This document shows, piece after piece, positions 25,515 to 34,518 of a stretch of 64,000 nucleotides of DNA. The stretch's first letter is position 1, and the number at the start of each line of letters is the position of its first letter. Under the pieces are notes generated by a model, which was given only the letters and a program-made list of their open reading frames with translations, ran no database searches and had not been told where the DNA came from. The stretch is from Deltaproteobacteria bacterium. GTDB lineage: Bacteria; Bdellovibrionota_B; Oligoflexia; Oligoflexales; CAIYRB01. The translations under genes were made by a program, and so were the position numbers. The stretch spans positions 148,466 to 212,465 of the forward strand of contig VGTI01000001.1 of NCBI GenBank assembly GCA_016874735.1, written 5' to 3'.

Positions 25515-25832
25515 ATGGTCGACGATAGCCTACGGGCAGTCGCTACACCGCAAAAGCACGGTACTGACGATGACCAGGTGGTCGCGCCAGCGCTGGCTAT
25601 CGCAAACAACATCCCTGAATGCTGCATGGCGACCATCCAGGAGCATGTGCGCTACAACCCGATGATGGTTTGCGGACATTGTAAGAATATCATCAAATGC
25701 TTCGATAATGAGCGTGCCTTCCAGAATTACCTGACTTTTTGTCAGTCACGACGTCGCAATGTCCTTACCGGTTTGGTAAACGAGCATTGGACGGTTGCTT
25801 TTCGCTCCTACGAGACCTTTCACAGCCGCTGA
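25515..25832 (+). CDS. small cysteine-rich protein of unknown function
   Basis: The 105-residue product has AGGGAG upstream and its own promoter. It has no signal peptide or membrane helix. Cysteines at 36, 37, 53, 56, 62 and 76, with C53-G-H-C56 followed by C62, suggest a zinc ribbon or other metal site. It is not recognised as a known family. The 3' end lies 7 bp from the convergent protease gene. Confidence 0.6.
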   Translation: MVDDSLRAVATPQKHGTDDDQVVAPALAIANNIPECCMATIQEHVRYNPMMVCGHCKNIIKCFDNERAFQNYLTFCQSRRRNVLTGLVNEHWTVAFRSYETFHSR

Positions 25833-25839
25833 AATAGTC

Positions 25840-27279
25840 TCAGCGCGAGGGTTGTTGGTCGGATCCGTCCAATATGACCTTGGGCGGCAATTTCTCCTCG
25901 GGGCGCGCAGAGGAGCGCTGCTGTTCGAATCGTGTCCAGCTCTTCAGGTAAGTGAATGCCGTCACGAGCTGGTAGTCCGAGCGCAGGGGTTCCGGCCATT
26001 TACTCACCTGGGTAGCGATGGCCGACTCTTTGGCTAGGTCGCTCAAATCGTTACTGGTGATGTGACCCTCGAGGTCGGACTCTTTCCTGGCGTCGTCGTC
26101 ATTTTCTCTACGTTGTTTGTTGCCGCTGGAGTCAGAGGCAGTGGTAACGGATTTGTCCTTTTTTGCACGCGTCGGAACCAGGATATCCGGTGTGATGCCC
26201 TTGGCCTGAATTGAGCGATCCTTCGGCGTATAGTAGCGAGCCACCGTAAATTTTAGTCCTGAGCCGTCTGGCAGTGACACCAGAGTTTGAACCGAGCCCT
26301 TACCAAAGGTCGTCGTTCCCATGATCACTGCGCGTTCATGGTCCTGGAGGGCGCCGGCGACAATTTCAGAGGCACTGGCGGAACCACCATTAACTAACAC
26401 CACAAGGGGAAAACCTATATGAGCTCCCCTTTTTGACGCGAATTCTCTTTCAACCCGCGATCTATCGCGTCCAACAGTGGAAACTATAACCCCACTGTCT
26501 ATGAACAGGTCACAAACTCTGACTGCCTGATCGAGTAGGCCCCCTGGGTTGTCCCTAAGGTCTAGTACAAGTCCGCGTAAAGATTTCTTCTGACTTGCGA
26601 GAAAATTGGTAAGTTCCTCGCCGGTATTCTCCTGAAAACTTGCAATCCTTGCATAGTGAATGCCATCGGCCAGCACCTCTCCTCTCACCGATTTAACTTT
26701 GATGATCTCTCGAGTTAATTCAAAGTTTAGTGGGTCTTTGACACCCTCCCTGCGGATGGTTAGTCGCAGTACGGAGCCAGGCTCACCGCGCATAAATTCA
26801 ACGGCATCAGTATTTTTAAGTTTAGTGAGCTCCCTACCATCCACGGCGATGATCTCATCGCCGGCTTTAACTCCGGCAGTGAATGCTGGTGTGTCCTCGA
26901 TGGGAGATACGACGATCAGCTTCTGATTTTCCTGAGAAACGATAATTCCGACACCGCCAAACTTACCTTGAGTGTCACTTGTGAGTTGCTCGAAAGCCTT
27001 TTTCGGTAAAAGCACAGTGTGCGGATCTAGTTTCTCTATGATGCCACGCAGAGCGTTGGTGCTCATCTCGCCGAGCTTTACCTTGTCTTCGTCAACATAC
27101 ATCGTCTCTAGGTAGAACATCCCACGTGCTAATGTTTCGAGAGGTTGGTAGCGCTTATCAAGCTTGATACTTGGTGCGGCCTCGGGCGCTGCTGTCAGCG
27201 AAGCAGCATGCAAACATAAGTTTAGCAGACCGAGTTTAGTCAAAGAGCTAAGCCAGTTAGTGTGAGCAGGTGTAAGCAA
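25840..27279 (-). CDS. S41 C-terminal processing peptidase (CtpA-like)
   Basis: CtpA-type proteases cut periplasmic or outer-membrane substrates and often need a TPR lipoprotein adaptor. The product has about 479 residues with a hydrophobic N-terminus (signal peptide or anchor), a PDZ domain (about 105-190) with G-V-G-I-I-V-S, and the S41 catalytic core: L-R-D-N-P-G-G, N-G-G-S-A-S-A-S-E-I with Ser302 and F-G-K-G-S-V-Q with Lys327, spaced 25 residues as in known CTPs. TTG 27279 has AGGGGG seven bases upstream. An earlier in-frame TTG lies at 27315. The C-terminus is charged and low-complexity. The TPR lipoprotein gene just upstream on the same strand is a likely adaptor. Confidence 0.88.
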   Translation of the reverse strand: MLTPAHTNWLSSLTKLGLLNLCLHAASLTAAPEAAPSIKLDKRYQPLETLARGMFYLETMYVDEDKVKLGEMSTNALRGIIEKLDPHTVLLPKKAFEQLTSDTQGKFGGVGIIVSQENQKLIVVSPIEDTPAFTAGVKAGDEIIAVDGRELTKLKNTDAVEFMRGEPGSVLRLTIRREGVKDPLNFELTREIIKVKSVRGEVLADGIHYARIASFQENTGEELTNFLASQKKSLRGLVLDLRDNPGGLLDQAVRVCDLFIDSGVIVSTVGRDRSRVEREFASKRGAHIGFPLVVLVNGGSASASEIVAGALQDHERAVIMGTTTFGKGSVQTLVSLPDGSGLKFTVARYYTPKDRSIQAKGITPDILVPTRAKKDKSVTTASDSSGNKQRRENDDDARKESDLEGHITSNDLSDLAKESAIATQVSKWPEPLRSDYQLVTAFTYLKSWTRFEQQRSSARPEEKLPPKVILDGSDQQPSR

Positions 27280-27380
27280 CTGGTTGCCCCCTAGTTGTCT
27301 CTCGAAAATTAGCAATCTACTCGGGATGGTTTTTAAAAGTTAGCGCATGGTGCCCGTCTTTGCCAAGTGCCAAGCTGTCG

Positions 27381-28220
27381 TCAGCCTCGGGCCGCTCCGT
27401 TGGTATCCCCTGCAGTGAGCTGCGAGTAGAGGGACTTGGCCCTACTTTTATCATCAGCATTGATGCCGTCAGTCTTACCATATTTGATGAGTAATTTCTG
27501 GGCTTCAAGCGTTTGCCCTTTGCGGACGTAAAGACTGGCGAGCGATTGCACTGGTTCGAAACAGATCAGGCAGTAGTCGACGGCCTTTTGATACGACTGA
27601 ATTGCCAGTGCTTGACGATTTGAGTTCTCGTAAATGTGAGCTAGTTCCAAGTGCGATAGGAAAAAAGTTGGATTCTCATCCAGCGCTCGTTTCAACCATG
27701 TTTCTGCTTGAGAAAACTTGCGGTCCTTGGAGTAAGCAAATCCCAAATTGTGAAACAGGCGCTCGCGGTAGGGGTAATTTTGTTTTTCTGCATCGATGAT
27801 GAGTTGATTTAGCAGCTTCACAGCCCGACTCAGGTCGCCGGAACTAATGAGTGCCGAACTAAGATTGAGGCCTGTGGCGACGTTTTTATCGATCTTGTAC
27901 GCAATTTGGAATTCTTTGATAGCTCGCGGGTTATTCCTCAAGGATAGCTGGGTTAGCCCCATCAAATTATGCATACTTGGATCGTCCGGGTGTTGCCTCA
28001 GAAGATAGCGTAGGCTACTGAGGGCGGCTTCGGGTTTACCCGAGTCCAGTGCCTCACGGACGATTTGGCGTTGGGACTCAACGACCGCGTCCTCAGCCTC
28101 TTTCGCGGTGCCGGCTGTTTGACACCCAGACAGTGCGGAGATTAGACTGAAAATGGTACCTAGCGTAGTGACTTTGATTTGGAGTGTGAGGCTCGGTCCA
28201 AAACTTTGCTGTCCAGACAT
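27381..28220 (-). CDS. TPR lipoprotein (PilF/PilW- or NlpI-like)
   Basis: The 279-residue product has a lipobox L-S-G-C33 after a hydrophobic segment and then about five TPR repeats (about 55-255), including N-L-M-G-L-T-Q-L-S-L-R and H-N-L-G-F-A-Y-S-K-D-R-K-F-S-Q-A. It resembles both PilF/PilW pilotins for type IV pili and NlpI/LbcA adaptors for CTP proteases. Position directly before the CtpA-like gene favours an adaptor role; the nearby divergent rodZ recalls pilW-rodZ neighbourhoods. No pilus genes are in the window. ATG 28220 has GAGG seven bases upstream. A TTGACA at 28281-28276 (minus) could be its -35 box. Confidence 0.75.
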   Translation of the reverse strand: MSGQQSFGPSLTLQIKVTTLGTIFSLISALSGCQTAGTAKEAEDAVVESQRQIVREALDSGKPEAALSSLRYLLRQHPDDPSMHNLMGLTQLSLRNNPRAIKEFQIAYKIDKNVATGLNLSSALISSGDLSRAVKLLNQLIIDAEKQNYPYRERLFHNLGFAYSKDRKFSQAETWLKRALDENPTFFLSHLELAHIYENSNRQALAIQSYQKAVDYCLICFEPVQSLASLYVRKGQTLEAQKLLIKYGKTDGINADDKSRAKSLYSQLTAGDTNGAARG

Positions 28221-28360
28221 GAGTTAACCTCGTGATCGGATGGGCGGAGAGGTCTAGGAGGGTCGTCGTCACTACTGTCAAGTTTAGCAGATATGCCGAG
28301 CCAGCGGAAATTGCCGACCCGATAGTGAATAATCGCGCGGCTTCGACGGAAGGATAGGGC

Positions 28361-29488
28361 ATGCGTGCAGACCAGGATGGACAGCAGCAAATAACGGACA
28401 GCATTCACACGGATCTAGCGTCGCAGCGGCAGGCTTTTGGACAGAAGCTGAAGAACCTGCGCGAGCAACAGGGGGTCAGTGTTGAAGCCTTGGCCGAGAT
28501 CACGCGCATCAGCCAGGTTTTTATCGAGGCCCTTGAGTCCGGAGCGATGGATCGCTTACCCGGGCGCGTCTTTGGGCGCGGTTTCGTTCAGAATATTGCA
28601 AAAAATTTTGGCGCCGATCCAGAGCCGTGGCTGAAGGAATTTGCCATGGTATGGGAGCTCACGGCGCCCCCTTCAGTCTTGAAGGTGCAGATTAAAAATA
28701 AACCGACCAAAGATTTTTCTGACCGTCTGCAGCCCCTAGTGTCCCAGATGGCTAGCCTCGCCAAGCGCGGGGAGATTATCAAAATCGCCCTGCCGGTTGT
28801 TACGGTCCTAATCGTTGGGTATTTGGGCATAAGCCGTTCACTGGTGCAGAACGCGTGGCGGAATCTTAGCTCTCACAGCGTTGCCAGCCATGTTAAGGCC
28901 AAGCCGCTAGATTTGAGACCAGTTGACGGGAGTTTGAACGGCGTCGACATGGCGTCTTCGGCGGGAATGACTGCTGTAACCGGCGGTGTCGTTTCCGTGA
29001 CGACTTCGGCCAGTGCGATAAAAGACTCTAAAATTAAAGCGGAAAACATAAATATTGCGGATGCTTCCAAGCATGCTGCGCCGTCGGTGACTAAGGCCAG
29101 CGCTGCATCAAGTGCACCAGGCGGAGACGCTCTGAAACCAAAAATACCGAAGCTACCGATGAGCGAAGCTGCGGCACCGGTAAAGATTGAAGAGAAAGAA
29201 TCTGCCAAGGGACCGACAAGCAACGTGGAAGGTCAACAACAACTGGTCATAGCGGTATCGGAGCCAGTGCGGATTAGGCTGGATGTGGATCAAGGTCCGC
29301 CCGTGACTAAAGAACTGCAGCCGGATACCTACAAGTTTGGATTTAACAAAAAGGCCGACATGCTGATTTATGACGCGGCTGCTGTTCAAATTAGCTTCAA
29401 CGGCAAAGCGCTTGGTACTTTGGGCAACAAAGGGCGCGTGCGTCGGCTCAGCTTTCAAAATCAAGTGCCTCAATCTAAGTCAATGTAA
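28361..29488 (+). CDS. rodZ: RodZ-like cytoskeletal protein
   Basis: RodZ links MreB to the membrane and shapes rod cells. The 375-residue product has an N-terminal helix-turn-helix (about 22-90) starting F-G-Q-K-L-K-N-L-R-E-Q-Q-G-V, with S-Q-V-F-I-E-A-L-E-S-G, one transmembrane helix (about 140-160), an Ala/Ser/Lys-rich linker (about 175-290), and a C-terminal beta domain of DUF4115 type with I-R-L-D-V-D-Q-G and F-N-G-K-A-L-G-T-L-G-N. AAGGATAGGG precedes ATG 28361. It is divergent from the TPR lipoprotein. Confidence 0.88.
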   Translation: MRADQDGQQQITDSIHTDLASQRQAFGQKLKNLREQQGVSVEALAEITRISQVFIEALESGAMDRLPGRVFGRGFVQNIAKNFGADPEPWLKEFAMVWELTAPPSVLKVQIKNKPTKDFSDRLQPLVSQMASLAKRGEIIKIALPVVTVLIVGYLGISRSLVQNAWRNLSSHSVASHVKAKPLDLRPVDGSLNGVDMASSAGMTAVTGGVVSVTTSASAIKDSKIKAENINIADASKHAAPSVTKASAASSAPGGDALKPKIPKLPMSEAAAPVKIEEKESAKGPTSNVEGQQQLVIAVSEPVRIRLDVDQGPPVTKELQPDTYKFGFNKKADMLIYDAAAVQISFNGKALGTLGNKGRVRRLSFQNQVPQSKSM

Positions 29489-29511
29489 TTAAAAGAATAA
29501 GAACTCCCGAG

Positions 29512-29536
29512 GGGCGTCGGCTTGCCGGCGCCCTTT
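29512..29536 (+). terminator. GC-rich hairpin after rodZ
   Basis: GGGCGTCGG (29512-29520) pairs with CCGGCGCCC (29525-29533) around a CTTG loop, one G-U pair, followed by TTT only. It is a weak-to-moderate terminator for rodZ. Confidence 0.5.
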
Positions 29537-29538
29537 AG

Positions 29539-29714
29539 ATTTACGGCAGGCCCGCTAAAGTTTCCCGCCCAGGCTCCGAAGATAATCATGAAGGTGCAAA
29601 CCTCGCTGGGAATAGTGGGATGGGGCTTGAGGGTCTGACCGACCTGAGCTTCTACGGGGATGGAATGGGTGCGCCAGTACCCTAGGACACGTGCGGGCCT
29701 ATGATGGGCCAAAT
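29539..29714 (+). ncRNA. structured RNA, candidate 6S RNA
   Basis: 6S RNA mimics an open promoter and binds the housekeeping RNA polymerase. This gap has no coding sense but folds as a long rod of about 176 nt. AGGCCCGC (29548-29555) pairs with GCGGGCCT (29693-29700). Outer ATTT/GGC pairs with GCC/AAAT, and an apical stem GCTT..GGTC pairs with GACCTGAGC around TGACC. On the 3' side a GGGT...ACCC hairpin sits where many 6S RNAs have a bubble hairpin. Length and arm order fit 6S, but I cannot score it against a model. It lies between rodZ and panC, with a terminator 47 bases downstream. The minus strand would also fold. Confidence 0.42.
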
Positions 29715-29760
29715 TGCCATGAGGGCGATTTAAGATCTCCTGACTTACTACCCGCTGAAT

Positions 29761-29796
29761 CCCAACGGCTCAAATTTGAACGGGCCGTTGGGTTTT
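29761..29796 (+). terminator. intrinsic terminator downstream of the 6S-like RNA
   Basis: CCCAACGGC (29761-29769) pairs perfectly with GCCGTTGGG (29784-29792), followed by TTTT and a second T run. The 14-base loop includes TCAAATTTGA. Confidence 0.75.
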
Positions 29797-29948
29797 AGTA
29801 TTTTTGGGCCATAAGGAACCCTACGCGGGGTGGATGAGGCTATTTGCGTGGCTTTCGCTGATTGTCATAATCTGGTGGCTGCTGTAGTGATACTAGATTG
29901 TTTCAGGCAATTAACGGCTTAATTACGGGACTTCAACGAGAACGATCG

Positions 29949-30800
29949 ATGCTACCGTCTACACTTATATCTATCGCAGATTTAAAGGCCCGGCGTGAAT
30001 CCTGGGCGACCGAAGGTCACAAGGTGGCTTTCGTACCCACCATGGGGGCGCTTCATGCAGGCCACCTTAGTTTGGTTCGGGCGGCTAGGGCTCAGGCCGA
30101 CAGGGTCCTCGTGAGTATATTCGTGAATCCCACTCAGTTCGCTCCTCATGAGGACCTCTCCAAGTATCCGCGCACGATCAGTGCGGATCTTACATTGCTG
30201 GCGAGTGAGGGCGTGGACGCCGTATTTCTACCCAATGACACGACCATGTATCCGCAGGGTTTCCAGACTTTTGTACACGGCAAGAGTATGGCGCGGCTGC
30301 TCGAGGGGCTTTCGCGACCTCACCACTTCGAGGGAGTGCTGACCGTCGTTCTTAAGTTGTTCAATCTAGTAAAGCCAGACATCGTATTCCTCGGCAAGAA
30401 AGACTACCAGCAATGGCGCTTGATAGAGCAAATGGTTGAGGATCTCAATTTTGAAACCAAGATCATTGGTTGTGAGACGCTACGCGAACCTGACGGTCTA
30501 GCTATGAGTAGTCGCAATCGCTTTTTGTCACAAGAGGAACGGCCTATCGCCGCCGCGATCCACCGAGGACTTCAGGCGACACGCCAGCTCTTTCATGCAG
30601 GCGAAAGATCAGCGACTAAACTGCTTGCTGCATGCCATGAGGAAATTGCGTCTCATAAGGAACTCCAGCTCGACTATATTGAGATTAGGAAACGCAGTGA
30701 TCTCAATGTTTTTGAGTCTGATTTGGACGCGCCGGCTGTTTTGTTGGTGGCGGTAAAACTGGGTGCGACGCGTTTGATTGACAATATTGAACTGGATTAA
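29949..30800 (+). CDS. panC: pantoate--beta-alanine ligase
   Basis: PanC joins pantoate and beta-alanine to make pantothenate, the coenzyme A precursor. From ATG 29949 the product has 283 residues with P-T-M-G-A-L-H-A-G-H-L (the HIGH-type ATP motif), F-V-N-P-T-Q-F, D-I-V-F-L-G-K-K-D-Y-Q-Q and the M-S-S-R-N-R-F-L (KMSKS-like) loop. TTG 29898 is a possible earlier start but adds a non-conserved tail. panB is not in the window. plsB follows within 4 bp. Confidence 0.95.
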   Translation: MLPSTLISIADLKARRESWATEGHKVAFVPTMGALHAGHLSLVRAARAQADRVLVSIFVNPTQFAPHEDLSKYPRTISADLTLLASEGVDAVFLPNDTTMYPQGFQTFVHGKSMARLLEGLSRPHHFEGVLTVVLKLFNLVKPDIVFLGKKDYQQWRLIEQMVEDLNFETKIIGCETLREPDGLAMSSRNRFLSQEERPIAAAIHRGLQATRQLFHAGERSATKLLAACHEEIASHKELQLDYIEIRKRSDLNVFESDLDAPAVLLVAVKLGATRLIDNIELD

Positions 30801-30804
30801 CAAC

Positions 30805-33291
30805 GTGGGAAATAAATCTGCTATCTCAGCTCTTCCACTTTGGTGGTTACGCAAAATCCAAAGCCTTTGGGTTAAGACCAAATTGTCACCGGAATCTCCG
30901 GCGACAGAGTTGGGGCTAAAGCCGGGTGTGCCGGTGTGTTACGTGCTGCCTTCGCGGTCTTTGTCAGATTTGCTTGTCCTCCAGGATCTGTGCCAGCAAC
31001 ACGGCTTGCCTGTGCCAGAGACGACTCGCAGTGGTATTCATAAACTTGGTCCCGCGACCTATATTTATTTAAATAAAGTTGGTTTACTGCAGGTTGATAG
31101 AGAAAGCGGCAAGGAGCCGCCATCGCCACTGGCCAAATTCGTCAAACTCGCAGAGGAAAATCCCGACTTAGAAATTCAACTTGTTCCTGTTTGTGTATTT
31201 TGGGGGCGCAATCCCGGACGCGAAGAGCGGTCCATCATGCGTCTACTATTTTTCGATGCTGAGCATGCTGGAATTCTCCAGAAGCTTTTTATCGTATTCG
31301 CCCAAGGGCGTAACAATTACGTCAATCTTGGAGCACCTATTTCCCTTCGTGCCTTGGTGGATGAAAAGGCGGGAGTGGCAGAAACTGCCAAAAAACTACG
31401 ACGTGTGCTGCGTGTGCACTTTCGGCGACAACGTAATACGGTGCTTGGCCCAAGTCTACCGAGCCGTGATAGCGTTGCCTCTATCTTGCTGCAGAGCAAG
31501 GCGCTCCGAGATGTCATAGAGGACGAGGCACGCAAGAGAAAAGTGCCAGCCGTCAAGGTGCAAGCGATAGCACGCCGCTATATTATGGAAATAGCTTGTG
31601 AGCAGAGTTATCCCATCATCCGGTTGGCAGTTATATTCTTTACCTGGGTGTGGAATCGTTTATTCAACGGCGTCGTCATTAAGCACGCAGAGAGACTCAG
31701 AGCGATTGAGCAAACTCATGAGCTTGTTTATCTCCCCGCTCACAGGAGTCATCTCGACTACCTACTTCTCGCCTACTCGCTTTATCAACAGGGGCTCATG
31801 CCTCCGCATACAGCTGCTGGGATTAATCTGAACTTTTGGCCGGTCGGCGGCTTCCTGCGTCGAGCCGGCGCATTTTATATACGTCGCACTTTCAATGGTA
31901 ATCGTCTCTACACGGTAGTGTTTAACGAGTATGTCCATTACCTGCTGACAAGAGGGTATTCACTCAAGTTTTATACAGAAGGAGGACGCAGCCGTACGGG
32001 GCGCCTGTTACCAGCAAAGACTGGCATGCTTGCCATGGTGGTCCATAGTTATCTCAGGAACTCTGAGCGTCCAATAGCTATCGTGCCGATCTACGTCGGA
32101 TACGACAAGGTGGTTGAAGTTCGCACATACCAGCACGAGCTGCGAGGCGCTAAAAAGCGGAAAGAATCAGCAGGGCAGTTGATTAAAGCTCGTCGTGTGC
32201 TGAAAACTAATTTTGGTAAGGCCTACATTGGTATTGCCGAGCCCATCTATTTAACTGACTACTTAAACATTAAACATCCCGGTTGGGATAGTGAGGCTGT
32301 CACCAGCAATCACAAACCAGATTGGATGCCACCGGTGGTTGAAAGTCTGGCGACTGAAGTTTTGACGCGGATTAACGGTGCGGCAATTGTCAGTCCGGTT
32401 TCTCTTCTGGCGCTGATTTTGATATCGACGCCAACTAAGGCCATGGCAGAAGAAGACCTCCTCTACATGATGGAAAAGTTTACAGCATCCATGCGAGCAG
32501 CTCCTTACAGTCGAGATGTCTCTCTACCCGATGGTGATGCCCGAGAGCAGCTCCTCGCTGCCATGAGTGTGGCCAAAGTCCAGCGGTTCCAACACCCGGG
32601 CGGTGATGTTATTTTTGTCGAAGAGCAAGACGCAATTCTACTCAACTACTATCGCAACAATACACTTCATCTCTTGGCGATACCCTCTCTTATTGCCGCC
32701 TTTTTTGCGTACAACGACAAATTGGACGTTGAGACTTTAGTGACTGCTGTTGGACAATTTTACCCAATTCTCAAGCAGGAATTCTTTCTGCGTTGGCCTC
32801 AGGAAGCGATAGAACGCACTGTGACCACAGTGATTAGTACGATGGTCGACCAAGGGCTTTTGGTCCAGCTAGGCGATGGGGAATTATCGCGACCCTCTGT
32901 GACAAGTCGCGACCTAACGACGTTGCTGGTACTAGGCCGCTGCTTGGGGCAGCAACTAGAGCGGTATGCCATCGCGCTTGCGATATTGGCAAAGAGGGCC
33001 GAAGCCGGCCTAACCGTAAAGGTGGATGACTACGTTGATCAGGTGACTTTGATGGCCCAGAGAATCGCCATATTGAGCGGTCTTGTCGATGCAGAATTTT
33101 ATGACAAGAAAGTCCTGCTCAAACTTGTCGATCAGTTGGTTGATCTAGGCTACCTAGGAACCGAAACCGAGGGGGTTTTGCGAGCAAGCAATAAGGTGGC
33201 GGAGCTAGCAGGTAAAGCTGTGCTCATGTTGAGCTCAGATATCCGCGACAGTATTTATCGTATGAATGTCAGCGCACCGAAAAAGAATTAA
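30805..33291 (+). CDS. plsB: glycerol-3-phosphate 1-O-acyltransferase PlsB
   Basis: PlsB puts the first acyl chain on glycerol-3-phosphate, starting phospholipid synthesis at the inner membrane. From GTG 30805 the product has 828 residues. The catalytic motif H313-R-S-H-L-D318 is followed by the further PlsB blocks G-G-F-L-R-R-A-G-A-F-Y-I-R-R and F-Y-T-E-G-G-R-S-R-T-G, then P-I-Y-V-G-Y-D-K-V. An N-terminal region of about 300 residues and a long C-terminal region are normal for PlsB. TTG 30778 is an alternative start overlapping panC. It is co-oriented with rsgA (9-bp gap). Confidence 0.92.
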   Translation: MGNKSAISALPLWWLRKIQSLWVKTKLSPESPATELGLKPGVPVCYVLPSRSLSDLLVLQDLCQQHGLPVPETTRSGIHKLGPATYIYLNKVGLLQVDRESGKEPPSPLAKFVKLAEENPDLEIQLVPVCVFWGRNPGREERSIMRLLFFDAEHAGILQKLFIVFAQGRNNYVNLGAPISLRALVDEKAGVAETAKKLRRVLRVHFRRQRNTVLGPSLPSRDSVASILLQSKALRDVIEDEARKRKVPAVKVQAIARRYIMEIACEQSYPIIRLAVIFFTWVWNRLFNGVVIKHAERLRAIEQTHELVYLPAHRSHLDYLLLAYSLYQQGLMPPHTAAGINLNFWPVGGFLRRAGAFYIRRTFNGNRLYTVVFNEYVHYLLTRGYSLKFYTEGGRSRTGRLLPAKTGMLAMVVHSYLRNSERPIAIVPIYVGYDKVVEVRTYQHELRGAKKRKESAGQLIKARRVLKTNFGKAYIGIAEPIYLTDYLNIKHPGWDSEAVTSNHKPDWMPPVVESLATEVLTRINGAAIVSPVSLLALILISTPTKAMAEEDLLYMMEKFTASMRAAPYSRDVSLPDGDAREQLLAAMSVAKVQRFQHPGGDVIFVEEQDAILLNYYRNNTLHLLAIPSLIAAFFAYNDKLDVETLVTAVGQFYPILKQEFFLRWPQEAIERTVTTVISTMVDQGLLVQLGDGELSRPSVTSRDLTTLLVLGRCLGQQLERYAIALAILAKRAEAGLTVKVDDYVDQVTLMAQRIAILSGLVDAEFYDKKVLLKLVDQLVDLGYLGTETEGVLRASNKVAELAGKAVLMLSSDIRDSIYRMNVSAPKKN

Positions 33292-33300
33292 GAGTATAAG

Positions 33301-34473
33301 ATGGCCAAATGGCATTTGAAGGACACCGATCGTCTCGAAAAGATCGGCAAAATTCGTAAAAAATCACGTAAAAAGACTCACGCCATTGAGCCAGGTGAGA
33401 CTTTTGGAAAGCCCTCCACTGACTGGAACGTTGGCGGCGAAAGTGGGGCATTCGCTGCTCGCGTTGTCGAAGTCCATAAGCGCTATGCATTTGTATCCAC
33501 AGAGACTGAACTCGGTAAAATTGATACAAGAGACGTATGGTTAGCGGAAGTTGCACGCAAATATTTGGTGTCTGAAAGATCTGAGCGTAATTTCGTGGCT
33601 GTAGGCGACTACGTCCTCTGTACACCGGATCGAGAGCATGTCGTAAAGACCAAGGCAGATTTACCTAAATGTGTGATTCAGCATTTGGCTCCTCGACGCT
33701 CAAAAATAGCACGACTAGATCCACACACGCCCGGTTTAGAGCACGTACTCGCTACCAACATGGATCAGTTGCTCATCGTCGCCAGTTACCTTAGTCCCAA
33801 GGTCAAGTGGGGGTTGATCGATCGTTATTTGGTGTTGGCAGAGTGCGAGGGTATTACGCCGATTATCGTTCTGAATAAGAGTGATCTTTTGCAGGAAGAG
33901 GGCTCGGCCGAGGACATTGCCGAGGCGGAGGCTATGGTGAACCTTTACAAGAGTATCGGCTACACCGTGTTTTCGGTCCAGGCGAATGCAACCACAGCTA
34001 ACAGAGATCCGACAATCAAGGACATTGGCGAACACTTGCAGGGTAAGATCACCCTATTGTCTGGTCACTCCGGTGTAGGTAAATCGTCGCTAGTGAACTT
34101 ATTTAGACCGGAAATCGAGCAGGTCGTAGAAGAAGATGACAACATCTTTTATAAGGGCCGTCATACAACTTCTTTTGCTAGCTTCATTAGGTTGGGTAGC
34201 GGTGGCTACGTGATTGATACGCCCGGAATCCGTAGCTTCACATTCGAAGAAAAAGGACCTATCGAGCTCAGCCATTGTTTTGTTGAATTTCGTCCTTATC
34301 TTGGGCAATGCAAATATAGAGAGTGTCGCCACCTCGATGAACCTGATTGTGCAATTCGTGCCGCAGTAGAAGCTGGTGAGCTGACCAAGTGGCGTTATAA
34401 ATCGTATCTTGGAATACTTCTGGGGGCGACCGGTCGTGAGGGGCGCATCCGCGATCTACCGCTAGAAGAGTGA
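33301..34473 (+). CDS. rsgA: ribosome small-subunit-dependent GTPase RsgA
   Basis: RsgA is a late 30S assembly checkpoint GTPase. The 390-residue product has a basic N-terminal tail (1-30), an OB-fold (about 50-125), the circularly permuted GTPase with N192-K-S-D195 (G4) before G255-H-S-G-V-G-K-S262 (G1) and D-T-P-G-I-R (G3), and the C-terminal zinc knuckle C-K-Y-R-E-C-R-H-L-x5-C. It begins 9 bp after plsB. Confidence 0.96.
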   Translation: MAKWHLKDTDRLEKIGKIRKKSRKKTHAIEPGETFGKPSTDWNVGGESGAFAARVVEVHKRYAFVSTETELGKIDTRDVWLAEVARKYLVSERSERNFVAVGDYVLCTPDREHVVKTKADLPKCVIQHLAPRRSKIARLDPHTPGLEHVLATNMDQLLIVASYLSPKVKWGLIDRYLVLAECEGITPIIVLNKSDLLQEEGSAEDIAEAEAMVNLYKSIGYTVFSVQANATTANRDPTIKDIGEHLQGKITLLSGHSGVGKSSLVNLFRPEIEQVVEEDDNIFYKGRHTTSFASFIRLGSGGYVIDTPGIRSFTFEEKGPIELSHCFVEFRPYLGQCKYRECRHLDEPDCAIRAAVEAGELTKWRYKSYLGILLGATGREGRIRDLPLEE

Positions 34474-34518
34474 TCGTTAAGCGCATTTTCGTAAATTGGT
34501 TTTTTCCAAGTTGGAGAT

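Noticed and set aside
29470..29712. 80-codon minus-strand frame between rodZ and panC
   Set aside because: It lacks a ribosome site and follows the structured RNA; the sequence is better explained by base pairing.
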